IMG/VR virus record: IMGVR_UViG_3300047564_001896
Location: 1-27,289 of that record
DNA length: 27,289 nucleotides
Origin: a virus
Direction: 5' to 3' (one strand)
Translations under genes and position numbers: made by a program
In this document: in pieces, positions 16,710-21,840 of the stretch
How the letters are laid out: the number at the start of each line of letters is the position of its first letter
Numbering within the stretch: position 1 is the stretch's first letter
Notes under the pieces: generated by a model
The model's database searches: none
What the model was told of the DNA's origin: nothing
The model's input: only the letters and a program-made list of their open reading frames with translations

Positions 16710-17216
16710 TTATTTCACCTTGATTTTAGAATTCTTACTAACCGCTACTACGATTGAGTTCTCAATATCTTTTACTCCAGCTTCCTCTAATTTAGGAATC
16801 AAGAAATTATTTACTACACCATCAATCGCAGGTTGGATAAATGGTCTAGCCTTTATCAATGCTCCCTCACGACCAATCTTTGCTTGAATTAGAAACGCAA
16901 AGGAACGAGTAGACATACCCTCTGGCGGTGTAATTAGTTTTCTCTGCAACCAATCAATGATAGGTTGAACAGGTGGTTTCCTACCAGCAGGTCTGAAGAA
17001 ACCCGCATCTTGATAGAGACCATAGTCTTCCATAACTATTTGGAATCCAAACACACCCTCTTGTTGTGGGGTAGGTTGATAGGTAATTGACCTAGCCAAT
17101 TCACCGGTAGCGAATAAATCTTTAGCCAAAGCACCATCACGCATAGCGTCAGCCATCAACTTTCCAGCTGCGTCTAATACCTCTTGAATGTTTTGGAAAT
17201 CTTCATTCGCCATCAA
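16710..17216 (-). CDS. HK97 gp10-like neck / tail completion protein
   Basis: A 168-aa protein (MMANEDFQNIQEVLDAAGKL; the second Met is an equally good start). It has the features of gp10-like head-tail joining proteins: an N-terminal helix, a TGELARSITYQP strand, GLYQDAGFFRPAGRKPPVQP, and the C-terminal motif IKARPFIQPAIDGVVNN. These proteins sit at the head-tail interface or tail terminus. The start overlaps the upstream stop by four bases (ATGA), so it is translated with the preceding small gene. Confidence 0.75.
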   Translation of the reverse strand: MMANEDFQNIQEVLDAAGKLMADAMRDGALAKDLFATGELARSITYQPTPQQEGVFGFQIVMEDYGLYQDAGFFRPAGRKPPVQPIIDWLQRKLITPPEGMSTRSFAFLIQAKIGREGALIKARPFIQPAIDGVVNNFLIPKLEEAGVKDIENSIVVAVSKNSKIKVK

Positions 17217-17401
17217 ATACCTTTGTATACTATCAGTAATTTACAATCTTCATCTAAATCGTAATCCCAATCTTGACCATCCATCTCGTAATCTATCTGG
17301 CGTGATATTCTTTTCATATCATCTAAATCCAATACATCATCACCACGTTGTGTATACACCGTGATAAACTCGTTTAGGTCTTCTCTTACAATTACGCTCA
17401 T
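17213..17401 (-). CDS. Small acidic protein in the tail module, unknown
   Basis: A 62-aa protein starting MSVIVREDLNEFITVYTQRG. It is strongly acidic in the second half (YEMDGQDWDYDLDEDCKLLI). Both ends overlap neighbours by an ATGA tetranucleotide (17398-17401 and 17213-17216), so it belongs to a tightly coupled run of tail genes. I recognise no family. Confidence 0.65.
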   Translation of the reverse strand: MSVIVREDLNEFITVYTQRGDDVLDLDDMKRISRQIDYEMDGQDWDYDLDEDCKLLIVYKGI

Positions 17402-17844
17402 TGATTAGTTGGGATATAGCAGATAGAAAGACCTGAAGTATCAGTAATAACTTGCATTTGTGAAACCCAACCAATTGCTCGGTCTTGGAACGCTTCACTA
17501 ACTGGGGTGATGTTCAACATCGCAATCTCATAGGTTTGTTGCTGAGCACCATCTCTAAAGAACGTATAAACATCGTATAAAGCACGTTCGGTGTCTGAAT
17601 ACGCCTGAATGTAATTGGAGTCATCACCCTTTGGGATTTCCAACATAAACACCTCAAACGTAAGGGTTCGTTGTCCGTAAGGAGAAACCCCTTGTGATGA
17701 AAGCGGTCTCAACCACATCAAGGGGTAGGGTTGGTTGATGGTGTCGTTCAGCTTGTCTACATTACCAAAGCCAAATGACTGAATGTAGATATGATAGTTT
17801 GCTGCGGCTTCAAACTTCTCTACTATTTCTTTGAATGTTTTCAT
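17398..17844 (-). CDS. Tail terminator-like / minor tail protein
   Basis: A 148-aa protein starting MKTFKEIVEKFEAAANYHIY. The pattern is an N-terminal helix, a PYPLMWLRPLSSQG strand, a long strand pair (LTFEVFMLEIPKGDDSNY), a central helix (YSDTERALYDVYTFFRDG) and a final strand region (ITPVSEAFQDRAIGWVSQMQ). This resembles tail terminator (lambda gpU-like) proteins. It begins inside the stop of the frameshift product (ATGA at 17841-17844), which is independent evidence that the -1 frame is translated. Confidence 0.6.
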   Translation of the reverse strand: MKTFKEIVEKFEAAANYHIYIQSFGFGNVDKLNDTINQPYPLMWLRPLSSQGVSPYGQRTLTFEVFMLEIPKGDDSNYIQAYSDTERALYDVYTFFRDGAQQQTYEIAMLNITPVSEAFQDRAIGWVSQMQVITDTSGLSICYIPTNQ

Positions 17845-18140
17845 AATCGTGTCCTTTGTGTCATCTCAGCCATTCGCTGTTGTCTTTCTTGTTCGTTCTG
17901 AATATCCTTTTCCATCGCCATCCAATTCAATAAGAATATAATGTTTACATCAAGGATTGATTTCTTTCCGGTGATGTGGAGGACTTGTGAACTAATTCCT
18001 CGTAAGATGTATAACCATCCGAAATGTTGAGCGATTGAAGGGCCAGTTCTATCATCTGACTCATCTCCTTCTTCTGCTCCTTTGTCAACTCCGGGGAAGA
18101 GAGAACTAAATCTTTTTGTAACATCATTCCGAACCCCAAA
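17841..18140 (-). CDS. Tail assembly chaperone, -1 frameshift extension (GT-type)
   Basis: This is the second frame of the chaperone gene, fused after codon 184 by -1 slippage to give a product of 283 aa. The extension contains IAQHFGWLYILRGISSQVLH and ILDVNIIFLLNWMAMEKD, then a charged end (NEQERQQRMAEMTQRTRL). It matches the shape of phage T domains (FGW...L...hydrophobic helix...EKE). Three points support real translation. The frame stays open exactly to an ATGA overlap with the next gene. Its first 62 codons have G/C in the third position in only 19 cases, typical of the genome. The reading from ATG 18691 to TGA 17841 is 851 nt, which a -1 shift turns into 284 codons. Confidence 0.78.
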   Translation of the reverse strand, partial: FGVRNDVTKRFSSLFPGVDKGAEEGDESDDRTGPSIAQHFGWLYILRGISSQVLHITGKKSILDVNIIFLLNWMAMEKDIQNEQERQQRMAEMTQRTRL

Positions 18141-18691
18141 AAAAAAGTGAGCGCCCCAAATGTATAGCTGATTGGTAGGTCTTTGAATACCTCTGCTCTC
18201 CAATCTCTTTTCTCTACATCGTACTCTTCAACTGAATACAACTTGAATAGAGACTCTGATGAACCCATCAAGGTTTTGATGTAGTTCTTTACCTTCCAAG
18301 AGAATGAATCAAAATTAGATTCAGTAATGGGTCGGTATAGAATCGCCATCAGCTCTTCTAAATTATTTATGGGGTCTTTTAGTCTTGAATCTAAATCAAT
18401 CCACTCTGCTACTGACATTTTGGATAAGGGCTGAAACCCATATACTACACCCTTGAATTCAAACACAGGGTAGAACTCATTTGTAATTTCGTTTAGTAAT
18501 TGTGAGACTCCCTTGTAAACGGCTAACATATCGGTTAGATTCCATCTCATCACTTCTTCAGCCGAATGTTCGGTAGTTGCAACAATAGTATAGACAACTC
18601 TCTCAAGCTCATCCAAGTGTTCAAATGAACCAAGGGACTTGTAGTGCTTGATTGAGAAGTAATCGGGCAATTGAACTTGTATCTTTTTCAT
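17945..18691 (-). CDS. Tail assembly chaperone, G-type product
   Basis: A 248-aa protein starting MKKIQVQLPDYFSIKHYKSL, with EVMRWNLTDMLAVYKGVSQL, a MSVAEWIDLDSRLKDP segment and DLPISYTFGALTFFLGFG. This is the organisation of the short (G) form of siphovirus tail assembly chaperones, which coat the tape measure protein. Around residues 182-185 the frame runs through nine T (18146-18138), a site for -1 slippage into the frame described at 17841-18140. The C-terminal 62 codons past the slip have G or C in the third position in 33 cases, unlike the AT-rich codons typical of this genome, so this tail may be the less constrained of the two readings. Confidence 0.75.
   Translation of the reverse strand: MKKIQVQLPDYFSIKHYKSLGSFEHLDELERVVYTIVATTEHSAEEVMRWNLTDMLAVYKGVSQLLNEITNEFYPVFEFKGVVYGFQPLSKMSVAEWIDLDSRLKDPINNLEELMAILYRPITESNFDSFSWKVKNYIKTLMGSSESLFKLYSVEEYDVEKRDWRAEVFKDLPISYTFGALTFFLGFGMMLQKDLVLSSPELTKEQKKEMSQMIELALQSLNISDGYTSYEELVHKSSTSPERNQSLM
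18138..18146 (-). promoter_or_regulatory. Slippery site for -1 programmed frameshift (nine T)
   Basis: The minus strand reads AC TTTTTTTTT GGGG. In the chaperone frame the codons are ACT TTT TTT TTG; slipping back one base at T TTT TTT gives TTT GGG GTT and opens the T-domain frame. I did not find an obvious strong pseudoknot just downstream. The alternative is a homopolymer length error: ten T would fuse the frames directly. Confidence 0.72.
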
Positions 18692-18735
18692 ACTAAATTA
18701 TATTTTTTATCCTAAATACTGATTGTATAAAAGAA

Positions 18736-18769
18736 GAACCCCCTCAGCGGCAGATTGCTTTGGGGGCTC
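18736..18769 (-). terminator. Intrinsic terminator after the HNH gene
   Basis: On the minus strand GAGCCCCC (18769-18762) pairs with GGGGGTTC (18743-18736), including one G-U pair that exists only in the minus-strand RNA. TTCTTTTAT follows. It would end the transcript of the HNH gene 45 nt before the tail chaperone start. Confidence 0.7.
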
Positions 18770-18772
18770 TAA

Positions 18773-18865
18773 ACCGATTACTTGAGAAATCGGTATAATG
18801 GTAGGGGTGGAGGATTATATCATAAGAATGGATACGCTGAAAGTAATAAAGGCGTGACCCCTACC
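18773..18865 (-). other. Structured intergenic region downstream of the HNH gene
   Basis: Two further inverted repeats lie between the HNH stop and its terminator. ACCGATT/AATCGGT (18773-18779 with 18788-18794) has an 8-nt loop. GGTAGGGGT/ACCCCTACC (18800-18808 with 18857-18865) is a perfect 9-bp stem closing a 48-nt loop that contains TATAAT-like sequence and a short ACGC/GCGT pair. With the terminator they make three consecutive stems within 130 nt. This is not a recognisable tRNA (no T-loop consensus) and not a group I intron core. It could be a small RNA, or a 3' UTR structure belonging to the mobile HNH cassette. Confidence 0.5.
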
Positions 18866-18901
18866 TTTTTCTTTATATGTTAGAAAGTAAATGTTGATTT
18901 C

Positions 18902-19378
18902 TTATTTAGCCCACTTCTTTCGTGTAACTATCTGACCGATTTGTGGGATGGATACATTGAATACTTTTGATAGTCTTTCGTAAGTGTACTTGCCTGTTGC
19001 GTATTGTTGTCTGATATAGTCTACTTGAACTTGGGTTAGTTTAGCCATATTGTGTTCTTCACCTCTTTTCATCAAACCATTATCGTAAGCGTGTTGGGTA
19101 TTTTCTGATTTCGTAACCCACTCAAGATTAGTGTAGTGGTTATTTTCTCGGTTTCCATCCTTATGGTTGATGTCTGGTTTATTGTCAGGGTTTTCTACAT
19201 ACGCAAACCCAACTAATCTATGAACGAATTTTGCGTAGCCTTTACTATCTTTATACAATATCACTTGAGGATATCCTTTGCCCGAAAGTCCGGGCTTCAA
19301 CCACCTCTTTACATTATTAGACCAAACCTGTCCTAATCTTGTTACTGAATAATTTTCAAATCCTTCTACCTCTTTCAT
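18902..19378 (-). CDS. NUMOD4/HNH homing endonuclease
   Basis: A 158-aa protein. ATG 19378 (MKEVEGFENYSVTRLGQVWS) is set by AAGGAG four bases upstream; an upstream in-frame ATG at 19447 would add 23 residues encoded by a leader hairpin and is unlikely. The N-terminus is a NUMOD4 motif (EGFENYSVTRLGQVWS...K). Residues about 50-92 are the HNH nuclease (FVHRLVGFAYVENP, INHKDGNRENNHYTNLEWVT), with His53, His72 and Asn80 or Asn84 as likely catalytic/metal residues. Residues 114-155 form a helix-turn-helix (YTYERLSKVFNVSIPQIGQI). It is a free-standing, apparently intact selfish nuclease gene with its own promoter and terminator, inserted between the replication-type genes and the tail module. Confidence 0.9.
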   Translation of the reverse strand: MKEVEGFENYSVTRLGQVWSNNVKRWLKPGLSGKGYPQVILYKDSKGYAKFVHRLVGFAYVENPDNKPDINHKDGNRENNHYTNLEWVTKSENTQHAYDNGLMKRGEEHNMAKLTQVQVDYIRQQYATGKYTYERLSKVFNVSIPQIGQIVTRKKWAK

Positions 19379-19382
19379 AGTT

Positions 19383-19388
19383 CTCCTT
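19383..19388 (-). promoter_or_regulatory. Shine-Dalgarno sequence of the HNH gene
   Basis: AAGGAG on the minus strand, 4 nt before ATG 19378. It decides the start against the upstream ATG. Confidence 0.7.
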
Positions 19389-19401
19389 TTAGGCGCCAGA
19401 G

Positions 19402-19440
19402 GTGGGTTAGGGTAAAAACAAATAAAACACCCCAACCCAC
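19402..19440 (-). promoter_or_regulatory. Leader hairpin of the HNH gene
   Basis: In minus-strand RNA GUGGGUUGGGGU (19440-19429) pairs with ACCCUAACCCAC (19413-19402): twelve pairs, one of them G-U, with a 15-nt U-rich loop. The same arms on the plus strand would have an A-C mismatch, so the structure favours the mRNA strand. It lies between the predicted transcription start (about 19457) and the Shine-Dalgarno site and may control translation or mRNA stability. Confidence 0.65.
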
Positions 19441-19463
19441 ATAGCAATCAAAAATCAATAATA

Positions 19464-19495
19464 CAAATATACAACATTTTTTTGATATATCCAAA
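19464..19495 (-). promoter_or_regulatory. Bacteroidota-type promoter for the HNH gene
   Basis: The minus strand has TTTG (19495-19492), a 20-nt spacer, and TATATTTG (19471-19464), a perfect match to the Bacteroidota primary-sigma consensus TTTG-N19-21-TAnnTTTG. It is about 85 nt upstream of the HNH ATG. The flanks (TTTGGATA..TCAAAA...GTATATTTGT) resemble those of the promoter at 23264-23295. Confidence 0.85.
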
Positions 19496-19571
19496 TTATT
19501 ATATCAGTTTGTAGTCCCCGCCTGGCTCCGTATTACTTGAACGATAGCTTTGGTTGAGTCAACGCGTAATT

Positions 19572-20165
19572 TCAGCTATTTTGCGATTTATACTCCATCA
19601 TAACTTTCTTTACTAACCATTGTTTGATATCAAGTTGATTAGCAATCTGACCATACTTTATACCACTCAACCCAAGTTGTATAATCTTGTTCTTATCAAT
19701 CTTCAACCACTTACACTTATCAAAGTGTTTACCTTTCATAATGTTGTAGTTGCTGGTCAGTCCACAATGAGGACACTTTACTTTCTGTGTTACAATCTCT
19801 AATGCTTTCTCTTGACACTTTGTCCAATGACCAGTCTCTACGTTTTTAGCACCTGTTTTTTTACCACCATCTGACTGACTTTTTTTTGTTCTAACGCCAG
19901 CAAGTTGTTCTTTTCCGCCATTCTTTGCACGTTCTTTACCTGCTTTAGACTGATGATGTTTATCTTTACCTACGTTACGAACTTTACCACCTTTTGAGGC
20001 ACGTTCTGATAATACTCCTGACATAGAGTTGTATGAACCAAGAACTTTAGCGTTGTGATACGCTTTTACTTTTTGATTATCTATCTTTTTTAGCTCTTCT
20101 TCGGTAAAGGACTCAAGTGCTTTACTCAAGTCCTTCCACCAATCTTGTGTTTTATAGTGACCCAT
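19572..20165 (-). CDS. NUMOD-repeat, zinc-finger and HTH DNA-binding protein
   Basis: A 197-aa protein from ATG 20165 (MGHYKTQDWWKDLSKALESF); this start overlaps the ATPase stop by 14 nt and avoids a 74-nt overlap. The middle is a series of Gly/Lys motifs (SKGGKVRNVGKD, KNGGKEQLAG, DGGKKTGAKNVETGHW) like the nuclease-associated modular domains (NUMOD) that contact DNA in phage homing proteins. A C2HC finger follows (CPHCGLTSNYNIMKGKHFDK then Cys; C131, C134, H147, C151), and then a C-terminal helix-turn-helix (LSGIKYGQIANQLDIKQWLV). No HNH or GIY-YIG nuclease core is visible. It may be a derelict or repurposed homing protein acting as a DNA-binding regulator or ATPase partner. Confidence 0.72.
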   Translation of the reverse strand: MGHYKTQDWWKDLSKALESFTEEELKKIDNQKVKAYHNAKVLGSYNSMSGVLSERASKGGKVRNVGKDKHHQSKAGKERAKNGGKEQLAGVRTKKSQSDGGKKTGAKNVETGHWTKCQEKALEIVTQKVKCPHCGLTSNYNIMKGKHFDKCKWLKIDKNKIIQLGLSGIKYGQIANQLDIKQWLVKKVMMEYKSQNS

Positions 20166-21045
20166 TTCCAATCTTGTTTTTGATACTGATGTGGTCAATG
20201 TAATCTTGGTTCCACTCATCTTCATAATCTTCCGAATCCCACTTCATAACATCTGCAAGTTGGTTCACCGTACGAAGACAACGACCACTCAAGTGTTGCC
20301 AGTTGTTCCACATCCAACGAAGAAGTTCAACTTGTTGGTCCTTACTGATAATGTGGTCAACTGAACCATCGTTTAGAACTGCGTCTGCAATCCAACCCCA
20401 CCACTCCATATCGTTCTCAAAGATAATGTCCTTAGCCTTCACACGAGTTCGGATAGCATTCAAGTTGATAATCTTCTGAGCGCTGTTGCTCGGTCCTTTA
20501 GCTTCTGCTGCGAGAGCTTCATTAGAGTTAGGTAGTCGGTAGTTAGAAGTGAACAAGAAAATAAACTCATCACACGGAACCTCAAATCCAACAGGCGTTC
20601 GTAAAGCGTCAACTGCTTCTTGCTTCTCTGGCGTATCCAACAAGTGTGGTGGGATAAACTGGTTCCACACCAACTTTTTTTGACCCTCAAGCATATTTTT
20701 TAGGGTGTTGATAAAGGAGTTAGACAAGATAGCATCACAGTCGTCAACTACAATACGCATCGGAGTACCCTTTGGTTTCATATGATAAGTGACAGCCAAC
20801 ATCAATGCGAATCCAAAATCAGAAGCCTTACCACTTACTACTACATATGGAAGACCAAGTTTATCTAAAGCCTTGGTTACGTTCCAAGTTTTACCCAATC
20901 CACCCAAAGAATATATGTACGAGTGAGGATAATCTTGCTCAAGAGAGTTATGAGCAAACTTCTGAGCCGCTTTTATGAGTTGGTCACGGCGAATCTTACC
21001 CATAAGAAGGGCTTGTTGTTGTTTAGTGTTTAGTGTTTCTTTCAT
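20152..21045 (-). CDS. AAA+ ATPase
   Basis: A 297-aa protein starting MKETLNTKQQQALLMGKIRR. Walker A is at residues 46-53 (SLGGLGKT) and Walker B at 97-104 (RIVVDDCD, with Asp in place of the usual second acidic Glu). A sensor-1 Asn lies at about 168 (FIFLFTSNYR), followed by a C-terminal helical lid. It is the only replication-type enzyme in the genome, so it may load or remodel host replication proteins, or act in DNA transactions with the downstream DNA-binding protein. The gene has its own promoter 32 nt upstream. A role in packaging cannot be excluded. Confidence 0.8.
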   Translation of the reverse strand: MKETLNTKQQQALLMGKIRRDQLIKAAQKFAHNSLEQDYPHSYIYSLGGLGKTWNVTKALDKLGLPYVVVSGKASDFGFALMLAVTYHMKPKGTPMRIVVDDCDAILSNSFINTLKNMLEGQKKLVWNQFIPPHLLDTPEKQEAVDALRTPVGFEVPCDEFIFLFTSNYRLPNSNEALAAEAKGPSNSAQKIINLNAIRTRVKAKDIIFENDMEWWGWIADAVLNDGSVDHIISKDQQVELLRWMWNNWQHLSGRCLRTVNQLADVMKWDSEDYEDEWNQDYIDHISIKNKIGNGSL

Positions 21046-21076
21046 TTTTTATTTATCTTTGTTTCTTATTACTCTA

Positions 21077-21108
21077 CTAATGTACGAAACATTATATCAA
21101 TCGCCAAA
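21077..21108 (-). promoter_or_regulatory. Bacteroidota-type promoter for the ATPase unit
   Basis: The minus strand has TTTG (21108-21105), a 20-nt spacer, and TACATTAG (21084-21077), one mismatch from TAnnTTTG. It lies 32 nt upstream of the ATPase ATG and downstream of the terminator at 21152-21214. Confidence 0.7.
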
Positions 21109-21134
21109 TCTTTGGTCAATTATTTTCAATCAAG

Positions 21135-21143
21135 TTATCCACA
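21135..21143 (+). other. DnaA-box-like 9-mer
   Basis: TTATCCACA is a perfect match to the DnaA box consensus TTATNCACA, in the noncoding gap upstream of the ATPase. Two more perfect copies lie nearby inside genes, at 21373-21381 (reverse orientation) and 22222-22230. A function in host DnaA-dependent replication is only a hypothesis. Confidence 0.45.
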
Positions 21144-21151
21144 ATTTCAAC

Positions 21152-21214
21152 CAAAAAGAAATCCCCCCAATCAGCAGGTGTTTTGAGTCGTGAAGGACCT
21201 GCGTCAAGGGGGGA
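21152..21214 (-). terminator. Terminator after the terminase/bS21 unit
   Basis: On the minus strand TCCCCCC (21214-21208) pairs with GGGGGGA (21168-21162). An inner stem GCAGGT/ACCTGC and a loop lie between them, and TTTCTTTTT follows. It ends the unit carrying the large terminase and bS21 just before the ATPase promoter. Confidence 0.78.
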
Positions 21215-21226
21215 AAATCAAAAGAT

Positions 21227-21272
21227 AAGGTATCTGACCTATGGGTAAATCAGACACATATAACTATACCTT
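21227..21272 (-). other. Stem-loop containing the stop codon of the 114-aa gene
   Basis: AAGGTAT (21227-21233) pairs with ATACCTT (21266-21272), enclosing TCTGA/TCAGA (21233-21237 with 21250-21254). On the plus strand TTTTTT follows; on the minus strand the stem includes the GTA TAG end of the 114-aa gene. It may protect the 3' end of the mRNA or stop antisense transcription. Confidence 0.5.
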
Positions 21273-21608
21273 TTTTAGAATAGGAAGTCCAAAATCAGTT
21301 ACGAGTGGTGACTTTTTATTCTTTATGTAGATATACATACCATTGTCTCCGTAGAACTCTGCTGATTGGACTTGTGGATAAGATTTCTCAATAGAGTAAA
21401 TCATAAATCCAACTTGAACATTAGACCATTCTTGCGGGAAACAATTTTGGATTACAATACCTCCTTCGTAATCTTTGTTGACTGCTTCTTCAATCATATC
21501 AACAAGGGGTTGGAAAAGAGGATGAGACGCCATTTCATTCAACATATCTTCGTTGATAATGGTTGGTTCTTCTCTTTTTACATATGATATATTAGTGTTC
21601 TCGGTCAT
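21264..21608 (-). CDS. Protein of unknown function, 114 aa
   Basis: The protein starts MTENTNISYVKREEPTIINE and overlaps the end of the bS21 gene by 17 nt. It is acidic in the first half (MLNEMASHPLFQPLVDMIEE) with a strand-rich second half (QVGFMIYSIEKSYPQVQSAE, GDNGMYIYIKNKK). No motif or membrane segment is visible and I recognise no family. It is the last gene of the terminase unit and ends in a stem-loop. Confidence 0.6.
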   Translation of the reverse strand: MTENTNISYVKREEPTIINEDMLNEMASHPLFQPLVDMIEEAVNKDYEGGIVIQNCFPQEWSNVQVGFMIYSIEKSYPQVQSAEFYGDNGMYIYIKNKKSPLVTDFGLPILKKV

Positions 21609-21840
21609 ATCTTTTCTTTTCTAACCATTGTGAGTATTCAGCATCAGTTTGTTTTTTTCTATTCACCACCGAAGGTTTTACATATTCCTTCTTTGATTTT
21701 AGGATATCAACTTTACCAGCATCTTTTACATACTTCTTCCAAAGCTTTAGCGCTGAGTTGATGTCATTATTTACTACTTTGAATCCGTTGGGTTTACCAA
21801 CGATAATCATATCTTCTTTTCTTGTTCTTTGTTTCTTCAT
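21592..21840 (-). CDS. rpsU: Ribosomal protein bS21 homologue
   Basis: An 82-aa protein from ATG 21840, which overlaps the terminase stop as ATGA; Met11 (MIIVGKPNGF) is an alternative start. Residues 20-63 align by eye with E. coli bS21: FKVVNNDINSALKLWKKYVK matches [20 protein letters not shown]. AG at 41-42, then YVKPS (53-57) and RKK (61-63), match AG, YEKPT and RKR. bS21 is a small basic 30S protein near the 3' end of 16S rRNA. In Bacteroidota it helps to hide the anti-Shine-Dalgarno sequence. Phage-encoded bS21 genes are known, so this copy may exchange into host ribosomes during infection. The C-terminus (TDAEYSQWLEKKRYDREH) differs from the E. coli protein. Confidence 0.83.
   Translation of the reverse strand: MKKQRTRKEDMIIVGKPNGFKVVNNDINSALKLWKKYVKDAGKVDILKSKKEYVKPSVVNRKKQTDAEYSQWLEKKRYDREH

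Noticed and set aside
18800-18865. Possible tRNA, because a 66-nt segment is closed by a perfect stem
   Set aside because: Too short, with no T-loop GGTTCRA-like sequence, no proper anticodon arm and no CCA end.
18902-19571. Group I intron carrying the HNH gene
   Set aside because: The genes on either side are separate and intact, so there is no split exon, and I saw no P/Q/R/S core elements.
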